This document shows positions 18,819 through 27,494 of a DNA stretch of 64,000 nucleotides, piece by piece. Within the stretch, counting starts at the first letter, position 1. Every line of letters starts with the position of its first letter. Below the pieces are notes generated by a model, which made no database searches, was not told the origin of the DNA, and worked only from the letters and a program-made list of their open reading frames with translations. The stretch comes from Streptomyces sp. LBL (GTDB lineage: Bacteria > Actinomycetota > Actinomycetes > Streptomycetales > Streptomycetaceae), in contig NZ_JARXYX010000008.1 in assembly GCF_029893585.1 (NCBI RefSeq), positions 186,001 to 250,000 of the forward strand. The letters run 5' to 3'. The translations under genes were made by a program, and so were the position numbers.

Positions 18819-18847
18819 TATCCAGATGGTGACCGACCTTCTGGATA
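18819..18847. promoter_or_regulatory. Likely HxlR operator dyad
   Basis: Perfect inverted repeat TATCCAGA-N13-TCTGGATA in the divergent intergenic region, centred about 41 bp upstream of the HxlR start codon. Its size and location fit an autoregulatory dimer site. Binding is inferred. Confidence 0.6.
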
Positions 18848-19062
18848 TCTTCCGGAGCATCGGCTCAACGGCAGGTATTCCGACGACGGGCAGGATCGTG
18901 GTTTTCGGGGCGGGTGGCCGCCCGCCTGCTCGACAACCTCACCGATCCGCACCCGTCCTCCTCTGGCCGGAAGGCAGCCGGCGTGCCGATTTGCACCTCA
19001 TCAGAGTAACGGGCGTCGAATGAACACCATTATTTCGACCCATAAAGGTAAGGCAGGACATT

Positions 19063-20148
19063 ATGCGTGCAGCCCGCTTCCATCCGTGATCTTGCGTGGG
19101 AATCCCGGCCTTCAGGCCGGGCGGGAAACGCATCCTGATTGGCGGAGCCGCGAAGCGGCGTAGTACGCTGCGGGTCTGCCTCGGCAGCGGTCAGGGCTTG
19201 ACCGTCACGAGACTTCTCGGAGTCGAGTGAGAAGCCCCTTCGTTCACGAAGGGGAGGAGTCACGAATACGGCGGAGTGGAGAGCCTGGTGATCGAGCAGG
19301 CCCCCGAGCCCCACCCCGGACTTGGTGAGATCCGTGTCCGCGTCGCGGCGGCCAGCGTCAATCCCATCGACTGGAAGCTGCGCGCCGGCGACCTGCGCCA
19401 ACTGCTTCCCCTGGAGCTGCCCGCCATTCCCGGGCGCGACGCCGCCGGCGTGGTCGACGAAGTCGGTGACGGAGTGCAGGGGGTGAGCATCGGCGACCGC
19501 GTCTTCGGGCTGGGCGGTGTCACCGGCGCAACCGCAGAGCTGGTCATCCTCTCGGCCTGGGCCCACTCCCCCGACACGTGGAACGATGAGCAGGCCGCGG
19601 GCGCCGGTCTCGCGTCCGTGACCGCGATGCGTGGCCTGAACGCGCTCGGCTCCCTCGCGGGGCGCACCCTTCTCGTCGAAGGCGCCGCCGGAGGTGTGGG
19701 CAGCGCGGCAGTCGAGATCGCTGTGGCACAAGGTGCCACCGTGATCGGGACAGCCAGCGAACGCAACCACGAGTTCCTCACCTCTCTCGGCGCCGTTCCC
19801 ACCACCTACGGCCCCGGCCTCGCGCAGCGCCTCTCCGCTCTCGCTCCGCACGGCGTCGACATCGCGCTCGACACCGCGGCCTCCGGATCCCTGGACGACC
19901 TCGTCGCGATCACGGGCGACCCGACGCGCGTCGCGACGGTCGCCGACCACGTAGGCGGGCAGCGTCTGGGCACGCATGTGGTCAACGCGGAGAACGACTC
20001 CACCCTCCTGTCCGCGGCCGCGGAACTGGGTCGGCAAGGCCGCTACACACCCCGTATCGAACAGACCTACCCCCTGGAGCGGATCGCCGACGCCCACGCG
20101 CACGCCGAGCGCGGACGCACACGCGGAAAGATGGTGATCTGCATCTGA
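19063..20148 (+). pseudogene. NADP-dependent quinone-oxidoreductase-like gene, split by insertion
   Basis: A zinc-independent MDR/quinone reductase gene interrupted after codon 7. Codons 1-7 (19063-19083, MRAARFH) follow an AAGGCAGGA site. After a ~180-bp insert the gene resumes as EYGGVESLVIEQAPEPHPG, which rebuilds the normal MRAxxFxEYGG N-terminus. Downstream (19276-20148) the enzyme is intact: VRVAAASVNPIDWKLRAGDL, IPGRDAAGVVDEVGDGV, the NADP-binding LLVEGAAGGVGSAAVEIA, and a C-terminal ERGRTRGKMVI typical of the family. Translation might restart at GTG 19276, since the insert ends with GGGGAGGAG, but spacing (16 nt) is poor. Divergent HxlR gene suggests an electrophile or quinone response. 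Confidence 0.8.
19084..19263 (+). mobile_element. IS200/IS605-type non-autonomous element (MITE/PATE)
   Basis: A ~180-bp insert with no open frame, bounded by the two halves of the oxidoreductase gene. Near the left end is a perfect hairpin, CCCGGCC-TTCA-GGCCGGG (about 19104-19121). Near the right end is CCCCTTCGTTCACGAAGGGG followed by AGGAGTCAC. Subterminal hairpins without terminal inverted repeats or target duplication are the hallmark of IS200/IS605 elements, and the ending GGGGAGGAGTCAC resembles right ends of actinobacterial tnpB-bearing members. No tnpA or tnpB is present. Whether the right-end transcript resembles an omega-RNA scaffold is inference. Edges are uncertain by a few bases because CAT and CAC both restore histidine. 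Confidence 0.72.
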
Positions 20149-20172
20149 AGCGGGGGCATGGCACAGATGCGC

Positions 20173-20203
20173 CAGCCCACCAAGCGATGATCTTGGCGGG
20201 CTG
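20173..20203. terminator. Bidirectional hairpin between convergent genes
   Basis: CAGCCCACCAAG, a 7-nt loop, then CTTGGCGGGCTG: a 12-bp stem with one G-T or A-G mismatch, lying between the stops of the oxidoreductase (20148) and the response regulator (20233). Likely terminates both; there is no T-run, as usual in Streptomyces. Confidence 0.65.
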
Positions 20204-20232
20204 ACGCTGCCGTGCGCGCCTGCGGCGGATGC

Positions 20233-20922
20233 TCAGTGCACGATCCGGTAGCGGTGTTCGGGACGGCCGGTGGTTCCGTAGCGGAGTTCGAGCCGGACCA
20301 TGCCCTCCCGTACGAGGTAGGAGAGGTACCGCTGGGCCGTGGCGCGGGAGACGCCGGTGAGTTCGGCGGCCTGGGCCGCGGAGAGGGCGTCCTGGGCGCT
20401 GCGCAGGACCTGGTGCAGGAGGGCGAGGGTCGGCGCGGAGTGGCCCTTGGCCGGGACCCGGGGGACCGCCGGTGGCCGGGCAGCGCTGAAGAGGGCGTCC
20501 ACGTCGGCCTGGTCGGTGCGCGGGGCCAGGCCGAGGGCGTCCACGCGGTGCTGGAGTTCGCGGTAGGCGGTGAGCCGCTCGGCCAGGTCGGCGGCGCCGA
20601 ACGGCTTGACCAGGTAGCCCACGGCGCCGAGCTTCATGGCGGTCCGTACCGAGGTGATGTCGCGGTCGGCGGTGATCATGATCGCGTCGGGGCGGGCGCC
20701 GCCCTCGTCTCCGCTGAGCTGTCGCAGCACGTCGAGTCCGCTGCCGTCCGGCAGGAAGACGTCGAGCAGCAGCAGATCGGGGTGGAGGGTGCGCACGGCG
20801 TCCAGCGTCTCGGCCACGGTCGCCGCCCGGCCGACCACCTCGAAGCCCTCGACGCGGGAGGCGTAGTCGCAGTGGATGTGGCTGATGTGGAAGTCGTCGT
20901 CCACCACCAGGATCCGGATCAT
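20233..20922 (-). CDS. CitB/DcuR-like response regulator
   Basis: 229 residues. Receiver domain (1-120): ILVVDDDFHISHIH, phosphoacceptor in LLLLDVFLPDGSGLD (about residue 53), ITADRDITSVRTAMKLGAVG and YLVKPF. The C-terminal winged-helix (about 165-229: SAAQAAELTGVSRATAQRYL, YRIVH) is of the CitB/DpiA/DcuR type. It regulates transcription with its partner kinase; the gene overlaps the kinase stop by four bases (ATGA, 20919-20922). The likely target is the divergent ABC importer at 22830. Convergent to the split oxidoreductase gene. Confidence 0.92.
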   Translation of the reverse strand: MIRILVVDDDFHISHIHCDYASRVEGFEVVGRAATVAETLDAVRTLHPDLLLLDVFLPDGSGLDVLRQLSGDEGGARPDAIMITADRDITSVRTAMKLGAVGYLVKPFGAADLAERLTAYRELQHRVDALGLAPRTDQADVDALFSAARPPAVPRVPAKGHSAPTLALLHQVLRSAQDALSAAQAAELTGVSRATAQRYLSYLVREGMVRLELRYGTTGRPEHRYRIVH

Positions 20923-22583
20923 CCGCGGTCGCCTCCTGTCGGTGAGGCCGTCGTGAACTGTGCGTCTCGCGGTACGGGGGCTCCGTCCGGCAGCGGAAGC
21001 GCGACGGTGAAGACCGCGCCCGGCCCCTCACTGACCGCGATCGTGCCGCCGTGCCGCTGGGCCAGCCGGTGGACGAGCGCCAGCCCCAGCCCGCGCCGGG
21101 CGGTGCCCCGGTCGGGCCGGGTCGACCAGCCGTCCTCGAAGATCGACTCGGCAACGCCCGGCGGAATCCCCAAGCCGCTGTCCGCGACCCGCACCATCAC
21201 CTGGTCGACAGCCTCGATCAGCGAGAGCTCGACCTCGCGGCCGCCCGCCGGGGGCGGTCCGCCGGCCGCGGCGTCGATCGCGTTGTCCAGCAGGTTGCCG
21301 ACGATGGTCAGCAGTCGGCGCAGATGCGGCGGGTCCTCGCCGAGCGCGGAGTCGTCGCTGAGCACCACCTTCACCCCGCGTTCCGCGGCCACCGTCGTCT
21401 TGGCGACGATCAGCCCCACGAGCAGCGCGTTGCCGATCCGTTCGCGTACGGACTCGGTCAGCGCCTGGTCGGCGCCGGCCGACTCGACGGCGTACTCGTA
21501 GGCGGCGTCGTGGTCGCCGATGTCCAGCAGCCCGGCCACGGTGTGCATGCGGTTGGTGAACTCGTGCTGCTGGGCGCGCAGGGCGTCGGTCAGCCCGCGC
21601 ACCGAGTCCAGTTCACGCAGCAGCCCGATCAGCTCGGTGCGGTCGCGTACGGTGACCACCGCGCCCAGTTCACGGCCGTGCAGTGTCACCGGCATCCGAT
21701 TGACGACCAGGCAGTGGTCGTCGGTCAGCACGCTGAGGTCGGTGCCGGGCAGGGTGCCGTCGAGGGCGCGGCGCAGCCGCCCGTCGGGCAGCACCTCGTC
21801 GAGCCTGCTGCCGAGGGCCGTGCCGAGGCCGAGCAGGTCGCGGGCCTCGTCGTTGACCACGGTGATCCGGCCGTCGGGAGCGAAGGCGATCACGCCCTCC
21901 CGGATCCCGTGGAGCATGGCCTCGCGGTCCTGGAGCAGTCCGGCGATCTCCTCCAGTTCCAGCCCGAAGGTCGACCGTTTCAGCCGCCTGGCCAGCAGGA
22001 ACGCCGCCGCCGAGCCGAGTGCGACGGCGATCGCGCTGTACAGGCCGAAGGTGGGCAGCTCCCGCCACAGCTCACCGAGCACATCGTGTTCCGGGATGCC
22101 GGCCGACACCTCGCCGACCAGCGCGCCCGTGGGTCCGTACAGCGGAGCCTTTCCATTGGCGGACCGACCGGTCGCACCCTGGTCGGAGCCCACGTGCGGG
22201 CGGCCGTCCAGCACCGCGATGGGGTCGCCCACCGGCTCTCCGATCAGTGCCGGGTCGGGGTGCGAGTGGCGGATGCCGTGCAGGTCGATCACGACCACGT
22301 ACGAGGCTCCCGATGCCTTCCGGATCCGTTGGGCGACGGTCTGCACGATGTCGCCGCCACCGCCGTACTCCATGGTCTGCCGGATCTGCGGCTCGGCGGC
22401 CGTGGTCTGGGCGATGTCCAGTGCCCGCTGCTCGTAGGCACGGTCGATCTCGGTCCGCTGGGCGAACGCGAACAGTACGAAGCCGATGGCCCCGGTCAGG
22501 GTCAGGATGACCAGCTGGTTGGCCAGGATCCGCGCGGAGAGCCTCCCCTTCCCGCCGCGGCCGATCCGGGTACGGATGGGCAT
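20919..22583 (-). CDS. CitA/DcuS-like sensor histidine kinase
   Basis: A 554-residue membrane kinase. Helix 1 (about 20-42) and helix 2 (about 185-205) flank an extracytoplasmic PAS/Cache (CitA-type) domain with YVVVIDLHGIRHSHPDPALI, whose RHSHP motif is a ligand-site signature of the citrate/dicarboxylate family. A cytoplasmic PAS (GIREGVIAFAPDGRITVVND) precedes the H-box QQHEFTNRMHTVAGLL and HATPase motifs LLDNAIDAA, DSGLGIPP and RRGLGLALV. ATG at 22583 is chosen because helix 1 follows directly and GAAGG lies upstream; longer forms add unconvincing sequence. Predicted ligand: a carboxylate, but pairing with an NMT1-type importer makes this uncertain. Confidence 0.92.
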   Translation of the reverse strand: MPIRTRIGRGGKGRLSARILANQLVILTLTGAIGFVLFAFAQRTEIDRAYEQRALDIAQTTAAEPQIRQTMEYGGGGDIVQTVAQRIRKASGASYVVVIDLHGIRHSHPDPALIGEPVGDPIAVLDGRPHVGSDQGATGRSANGKAPLYGPTGALVGEVSAGIPEHDVLGELWRELPTFGLYSAIAVALGSAAAFLLARRLKRSTFGLELEEIAGLLQDREAMLHGIREGVIAFAPDGRITVVNDEARDLLGLGTALGSRLDEVLPDGRLRRALDGTLPGTDLSVLTDDHCLVVNRMPVTLHGRELGAVVTVRDRTELIGLLRELDSVRGLTDALRAQQHEFTNRMHTVAGLLDIGDHDAAYEYAVESAGADQALTESVRERIGNALLVGLIVAKTTVAAERGVKVVLSDDSALGEDPPHLRRLLTIVGNLLDNAIDAAAGGPPPAGGREVELSLIEAVDQVMVRVADSGLGIPPGVAESIFEDGWSTRPDRGTARRGLGLALVHRLAQRHGGTIAVSEGPGAVFTVALPLPDGAPVPRDAQFTTASPTGGDRG

Positions 22584-22829
22584 CACAGGTGCCTTCGCCC
22601 TTGTCGTGCTGCCGGGCCCGGCCCGTTCGCCGTACCCGTGGTGGCGTGATTGTGTCCCACCGAGGACATTCTGCCCAGCCCCCGACGTGCTGAGCAGAAC
22701 GCGCAGAACCCCCGTTAACACGACTAACGCGCGATACGTCTGAAACAGCGACGTAATACCTGGCGGCCTTTAGCGTCTGCCTTCCTCGACCTCCGAGGAC
22801 CTCCGAGGTAAGGAAGGAGACGGCCTCGA

Positions 22830-23690
22830 ATGGCTTCGCGAAACGATGTGGCGACGAGCCCCGTCGCCGAGAAGATCGGCCGGGACAGTGCGCGAGTCGA
22901 GATTTCAGGACTCACCAAACGGTTTCTGACTCCTGCGGGTGAGGTGTTCACCGCGCTGGAGGACGTCTCCTTCACGGTGGAGCCGGGCCAGTTCTGCGCG
23001 GTGGTGGGCCCTACCGGCTGCGGCAAGTCGACGACGCTGAGCATGGTGTCCGGGCTCGACCGGCCCAGCGAAGGCTCGGTCAAGGTCGGCGGCCGAGAAG
23101 TGGACGGCGTCACCGACGGCGTCAGCTTCATGTTCCAGACCGACGCGCTGCTGCCCTGGAAGAGCGTCCTCGGCAACGTGCTGATGGGCCCGGTCTTCCG
23201 CGGCGTCCCCCAGCAGCAGGCGCAGGCTTCGGCGCGCGACTGGCTGCGCCGCGTGGGCCTGACGGGGTTCGAGGATCGTTACCCCCACCAGCTCTCCGGC
23301 GGGATGCGAAAGCGCGTGGCGATGGCCGCGGCGCTGATCAACGAGCCCAAGATCCTGATCATGGACGAGCCGTTCGGCGCTCTGGACGTGCAGACCAAGG
23401 CGATCATGTCGACCGAGCTGCTCGGGCTGTGGGAGCAGATCCGTCCCTCGGTCATCTTCATCACCCACGATCTCGACGAGGCCGTGGCGCTCGCCGACCG
23501 GGTGGTCGTCATGACGTCCAGCCCCGGCTCGATCAAGGCGGTCTTCGACATCGACCTGCCGCGCCCGCGCGGAGCGGTCCAGGAGATCCGCTTCCAGCCC
23601 CGCTTCATCGAACTTCAGCACCTGATCTGGGACTCGCTGCGCGAGGAGGTGGAGCGCGCCTACGCCCGCACCGCAGGAGGTACGGCATGA
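22830..23690 (+). CDS. SsuB/TauB-type ABC importer ATPase
   Basis: 286 residues. Walker A GPTGCGKSTT (about 68-77), Q-loop MFQTDALLPW, signature LSGGMRKRVAMAAAL, Walker B ILIMDEPFGALD and H-loop FITHDLDEAVALADRVVVM. The FGALD form and the paired SsuC-like permease place it in the nitrate/sulfonate/taurine/thiamine-precursor importer group. ATG at 22830 has AGGAAGGAG upstream. It overlaps the permease start by ATGA (23687-23690). First gene of a three-gene importer operon divergent from the two-component system. Confidence 0.94.
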   Translation: MASRNDVATSPVAEKIGRDSARVEISGLTKRFLTPAGEVFTALEDVSFTVEPGQFCAVVGPTGCGKSTTLSMVSGLDRPSEGSVKVGGREVDGVTDGVSFMFQTDALLPWKSVLGNVLMGPVFRGVPQQQAQASARDWLRRVGLTGFEDRYPHQLSGGMRKRVAMAAALINEPKILIMDEPFGALDVQTKAIMSTELLGLWEQIRPSVIFITHDLDEAVALADRVVVMTSSPGSIKAVFDIDLPRPRGAVQEIRFQPRFIELQHLIWDSLREEVERAYARTAGGTA

Positions 23691-24565
23691 GCACGACGTC
23701 CGCGGTTTCCGCCGGCCTGGCCAAGGGCGGCGCACCGTCCGCGGCCGCGGACGCCGCCAAGCGCGCCTCCCGGCGACGCACCGCGCAGGTGTGGGCGGCC
23801 CGCGTCGGCCTCGCGGCCTTCGTCCTGGGCGGCTGGCAGGCGTTCACCACCTGGGGAATCGTCGACCCGTTCTTCTTCGGGCAGCCGTCCGGCATCGCCA
23901 AGCGGCTGGTCGACCTCTTCCAGCACGGCACCGAGTTCGGGTCCTTCTACTCCAACATCTGGACCACGATCCAGGAGGCGCTCGCCGGCTTCGCCCTCGG
24001 GGCCGTCACCGGGGTGGTCTTCGGTGTCACGCTCGGCCAGAGCCGCTTCCTCGCCGACGTGCTCGGCCCCTACATCAAGATGGTCAACGCGATCCCGCGT
24101 ATCGTCCTCGGCTCGATCTTCATCGTCGCTTTCGGCATCGGCGTGCTGCCGAAGATCCTGCTCGCCGCGGTGCTGGTGTTCTTCATCGTCTTCTTCAACG
24201 CCTTCCAGGGCGTGCGTGAGGTCGACCGCAACATCCTCGCCAACGCCAAGGTGCTCGGCGCCTCGCAGCTGCAGATCACCCGGCACGTCATCGTGCCGTC
24301 CGCGCTCACCTGGATCATCGCCAGCCTGCACAGCGCCTTCGGCTTCGCCGTCGTCGGCGCCCTGGTCGGCGAGGTACTGGGCGCGCAGAGCGGCCTCGGC
24401 CTGGTCATCAAGACCGCGCAGAACAACTTCGACCCCGACGGCGTGTTCGCGACGATGCTCGTCATCTCGGTCATCGTGCTCGGCGCCGAGTGGCTGATCG
24501 GCAAGCTCGAACACCGGCTGCTGTCCTGGCGCCCACCGGCGCCGTCTGAGGCCAACTCCCTCTGA
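23687..24565 (+). CDS. SsuC/TauC-type ABC importer permease
   Basis: 292 residues with about six helices. A hydrophobic first helix (about 42-60: VGLAAFVLGGWQAFTTWGIV) follows a basic N-terminal tail. The binding-protein-dependent permease domain includes the coupling loop, here NAFQGVREVDRNILANAKVL followed by GASQLQITRHVIVPSALTWI, matching the EAA motif of the BPD_transp_1 family. ATG at 23687 overlaps the ATPase stop and follows GCAGGAGG. Forms the membrane channel with the ATPase at 22830 and takes substrate from the lipoprotein at 24625. Confidence 0.94.
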   Translation: MSTTSAVSAGLAKGGAPSAAADAAKRASRRRTAQVWAARVGLAAFVLGGWQAFTTWGIVDPFFFGQPSGIAKRLVDLFQHGTEFGSFYSNIWTTIQEALAGFALGAVTGVVFGVTLGQSRFLADVLGPYIKMVNAIPRIVLGSIFIVAFGIGVLPKILLAAVLVFFIVFFNAFQGVREVDRNILANAKVLGASQLQITRHVIVPSALTWIIASLHSAFGFAVVGALVGEVLGAQSGLGLVIKTAQNNFDPDGVFATMLVISVIVLGAEWLIGKLEHRLLSWRPPAPSEANSL

Positions 24566-24624
24566 CGCCCCCGCACTTCCCTCAATGTCATCGCAGAACC
24601 CTCAGCAAAGGAATGTGGTCAGCC

Positions 24625-25713
24625 ATGTCCAGACGACCCGCCGCCGTCGCCGCGTCCGTCCTCACCGTCCTCGCCCTCGGCGCGGTCAGCGCCTGTTCCG
24701 GCAACTCGTCCGCCTCGACCGGCGGTTCGGGTTCCGTACCGACCGTAAAGCTCATGGCCGGCGGCCTCGACAAGCAGATCTACCTGCCGTACCAGCTCGC
24801 CCAGCAGCTCGGTCTCTACAAGAAGTACGGCGTCGACGTCCAGCTGAGCACCGAGCAGGACGGCGGTGTCGGCGCCGAGGAAGCCATGGCATCGGGGCAG
24901 GTAGACATGGCGGGCGCCTGGTACAACCACACGATCGAGTTCCAGGCGAAGGGCAAGGCGGTCGAGGACGTCGTCCAGCTCTCGGGCGCGCCGGGCGAGC
25001 GCGAGATGTGCACCACGAAGTCGGGCGTCCACTCGGGCGCCGACTTCAAGGGCAAGACCCTCGGCGTCACCGACCTGGGTTCGGGCACCGACACCCTCAC
25101 CCAGTTCCTGGCCGCCAAGAAGGGCGTCAAGACCGGCCAGTTCCACCGGATCGGGGTCGGTGCGGGCTCCACCGCCATCGCCGCGCTGCAGAAGGGCAAG
25201 GTCGACTGCGTGATGACGACGCAGCCGACGGTGGCCGCGATCCAGAAGAAGGGCGTCGGCACCTCCGCCGTCGACCTGGCCACCACCTCCGGCGCCACGG
25301 CGGCGATGGGCGGCGCCTATCCCGCGGCCAGTGTGCTCGCCCGCACCGACTGGGTGAACTCGCACAAGGCCACCGTGCAGAAGGTCGTCGACGCGCTGGT
25401 CGCCACCATGCACTGGATCAACACGCACAGCGCGGCCGACATCGCGAACAAGTTGCCCGCGTCGTACGTGTCGAACCAGTTGGTGACCAAGGCCGACTAC
25501 ATATCGGCCCTGACCGAGGACAAGGGCCAGTTCCTCCCCGACGGCCTGATGCCGGCCGGCGGCCCGAAGACCTCTCTGGCGACTGAGCAGCTGGTCGGCA
25601 ACGTGAAGTCGTCGGTGGACCTCAGCAAGACGTTCACCAACGACTTCGCCATCCAGGCCAACAAGACCGAGGGCTTCAAGACCACCACGACCCCGGCGGG
25701 GCCGAACGGCTGA
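24625..25713 (+). CDS. NMT1-type substrate-binding lipoprotein
   Basis: 362 residues. A lipoprotein signal is clear: SRRPAAVAASVLTVLALGAV then the lipobox VSAC (about residue 24). The mature protein is a two-domain NMT1/SsuA-type binder: VKLMAGGLDKQIYLPYQLAQ, LGLYKKYGVDVQL, EEAMASGQVDMAG, FKGKTLGVTDLGSGTD and KGKVDCVMTTQPTVAA. Family ligands include sulfonates, taurine, nitrate and pyrimidine precursors; none can be fixed here. ATG at 24625 is chosen because AAAGGA at 24607-24612 is too close to an ATG at 24613 and the shorter protein has a canonical signal peptide. Third gene of the importer operon. Confidence 0.93.
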   Translation: MSRRPAAVAASVLTVLALGAVSACSGNSSASTGGSGSVPTVKLMAGGLDKQIYLPYQLAQQLGLYKKYGVDVQLSTEQDGGVGAEEAMASGQVDMAGAWYNHTIEFQAKGKAVEDVVQLSGAPGEREMCTTKSGVHSGADFKGKTLGVTDLGSGTDTLTQFLAAKKGVKTGQFHRIGVGAGSTAIAALQKGKVDCVMTTQPTVAAIQKKGVGTSAVDLATTSGATAAMGGAYPAASVLARTDWVNSHKATVQKVVDALVATMHWINTHSAADIANKLPASYVSNQLVTKADYISALTEDKGQFLPDGLMPAGGPKTSLATEQLVGNVKSSVDLSKTFTNDFAIQANKTEGFKTTTTPAGPNG

Positions 25714-25837
25714 GCTGCACCGCTCATGTCCGGGGCCGTCCAGGTGACAGTCAACGGCCGGGCCACACGCGCAGATCGCGGTCTGCGATGCCGACCGGGA
25801 CGTTCAGGTTGCGGACCCCGTCGGCGCCCGGCCTCGA

Positions 25838-26221
25838 TCACAGGACGGAGCGGCGGGCGAGCAGCGCCAGCACCAGCAGGCCGGGGAGCAGCGGCAGCCA
25901 GGCCGTCAGCAGGCGGTAACCGAAGACCGCCGACAGGGCCGCGGCCGGGGGCGCTCCGGCAGCGGTGAGCGTCAGCACGAGCGCGGCGTCGAGCGAGCCC
26001 AGGCCGCCCGGGGTGGGCAGCAGTGCGGCGGCACCGCTGGCAAGGAGGTAGGCCAGCAGGACATGACCGGCGGGCACGGTCACGTCCAGCGCCCTGACCA
26101 CGGCAACCAGTACGGCGGCGTGCAGCAGGGCGAAGCCGAGGGACCCACCCCACAGGGCGCGCCCTGGACCGCCTGCGCCCCGCGTCGCCCAGATCCGGAA
26201 GCGGTCGTACGCGCTCTGCTC
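25838..26221 (-). pseudogene. UPF0104/YbhN-like membrane protein, C-terminal fragment
   Basis: The last four or so helices of a lysylphosphatidylglycerol-synthase-TM-region (UPF0104) protein: RALWGGSLGFALLHAAVLVA, VVRALDVTVPAGHVLLAYLL, LLPTPGGLGSLDAALVLTL with the PxPGGLGxxE-type loop (here D), and a final LLTAWLPLLPGLLVLALL helix ending at 25838. A stop lies upstream in frame and the normal ~200 N-terminal residues are absent, so the gene is truncated at its 5' end. A short GTG-initiated product is possible but unlikely to work. Confidence 0.6.
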
Positions 26222-26460
26222 GCGCGGGCAGCGCTCACGGCCGGACGCCGGGAGCCGTCACGCGCACTTGGTTTCACCGACCGCGCGGTCACCCGCCGGT
26301 CCGGGGCGAGGCCAGGAGCAGTACGACGGCCAGCGCGAAGCGGACCAGTGCGGTGCCGGCGCGGTCGCCGACCACCGTGGCCGCTTGTTCGTCGGCCCAG
26401 CGTTCCACGACAGCCTGTCTGCCGGGTGACTGCGGCGCCGCTCGGCGCTTGTCGGCGTAT

Positions 26461-26571
26461 CACTGTGCGATGTCGCGCTGGACGTCCTTACGGGAGGTGG
26501 CCAGGTAGCCGACGAAGCCGAGGATGGCCACCGTCCAGGACACCGTGACCGGCCCCAGGCCCAGGTCGAGT
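26461..26571 (-). pseudogene. Possible COG4705-type C-terminal helix fragment
   Basis: A minus frame reads LDLGLGPVTVSWTVAILGFV then GYLATSRKDVQRDIAQ and stop. The final helix followed by T-x-x-K/R-K-D-V resembles the end of COG4705 proteins, such as VYLMVTRKDV in the gene at 15847. Only one helix is left, so the assignment is tentative. Confidence 0.4.
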
Positions 26572-26915
26572 ACTTGAAGTCTCCCGACGTGCCCCTCGTG
26601 GCCCAGAGGAACCGAACCACATCACCATGCGACCCTCCCGGGTCAGAGGTGCACCAGGGAACGGAGAAGAATGCCGTTGATGTCGGCGCAGCATCACTTG
26701 GCCTTGTTCACGAACTGATCAGGGCTTTCCATCTGAGCAAGAGAGAGGAGGTCGACTTCGCCGTGTCCAAGTGCGGCGCGACTACCCGGTCGGCGGTCTT
26801 GCAGCCGTTCCGGTGGCAACATCAATCAGATGGGACAACCATAGTGGTGTAGCTGCTCATCAGGCGCTATGCGCAGGATGAGTGACCAGGGAAAACCAGC
26901 GCCCCCGGAGCATCC
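26572..26915. other. No gene recognised; edge of accessory patch
   Basis: No supported gene. From about 26640 rightward base composition becomes visibly less GC-rich than the rest of the window, and this continues to about 27800. A GGAG site at its right end serves the small gene at 26916. Confidence 0.4.
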
Positions 26916-27236
26916 ATGAAGATTAAGGCCAAGATCGGACCAACTCACGACACCGCTTTTTTCGACGACCTTCAGGCGGTGTTCGACAGGCATCCGGATG
27001 TCGCAAAGAACTACTCCGTCCGGCATATCGGTAGGGTAGTTGACTTCATGAAAGTCGACTTCGGTCGCCAGGTTGCGATGTCGAACGTTCAGGATGGTGA
27101 GATCGTCACCAAGTTCGTCGACCGGATTCCCGATCCCATTCCTGACATGCCCACCGACCTGGGGTGCTGTGCGTGGAAGTTGACCGCTCATGAGTGGAGA
27201 TGCGTCGAGTACTGCATTATGGCACCTCCCGAGTAG
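26916..27236 (+). CDS. Small orphan protein, 106 residues
   Basis: Unrecognised protein that starts MKIKAKIGPTHDTAFFDDLQ and contains GRVVDFMKVDFGRQVAMSNV, a run of PIPDMPTD and a cysteine-rich end (GCCAWKLTAHEWRCVEYC). Four cysteines in the last 25 residues could bind metal or form disulfides. The ATG has GGAG five bases upstream. Base and codon use are less GC-biased than neighbours, suggesting foreign origin. No homologue can be named. Confidence 0.6.
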   Translation: MKIKAKIGPTHDTAFFDDLQAVFDRHPDVAKNYSVRHIGRVVDFMKVDFGRQVAMSNVQDGEIVTKFVDRIPDPIPDMPTDLGCCAWKLTAHEWRCVEYCIMAPPE

Positions 27237-27494
27237 CGCGCGGAAGCCAACGGATCCAGGCCGAGGACGTTGCGATGGCGGCGAAGCGCGATCAATACAG
27301 CTAGAGCCCAATTGGCGGGCCTTGCTTGATCGACGGGGCGGGCGACATCCACACATGGGTGTATTGGATGCGCCTCGACCCCTCTCTGAGGACAGCATGA
27401 ACCTCATGCACCACCACCTCTCGGCGCGGTCAAGGAACAATACCGAATGTGCTACGCGTCGGAGGGTGCGGCCTGCACACACAAGGGAGTCAAC

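Noticed and set aside
21051-22649. A 532-codon + frame opposite the sensor kinase
   Set aside because: Antisense shadow of the CitA-like kinase; no motif, no ribosome site.
27237-27494. Minus-strand reading frame between the two orphan genes
   Set aside because: No start with a ribosome site and no recognisable pattern; probably non-coding.
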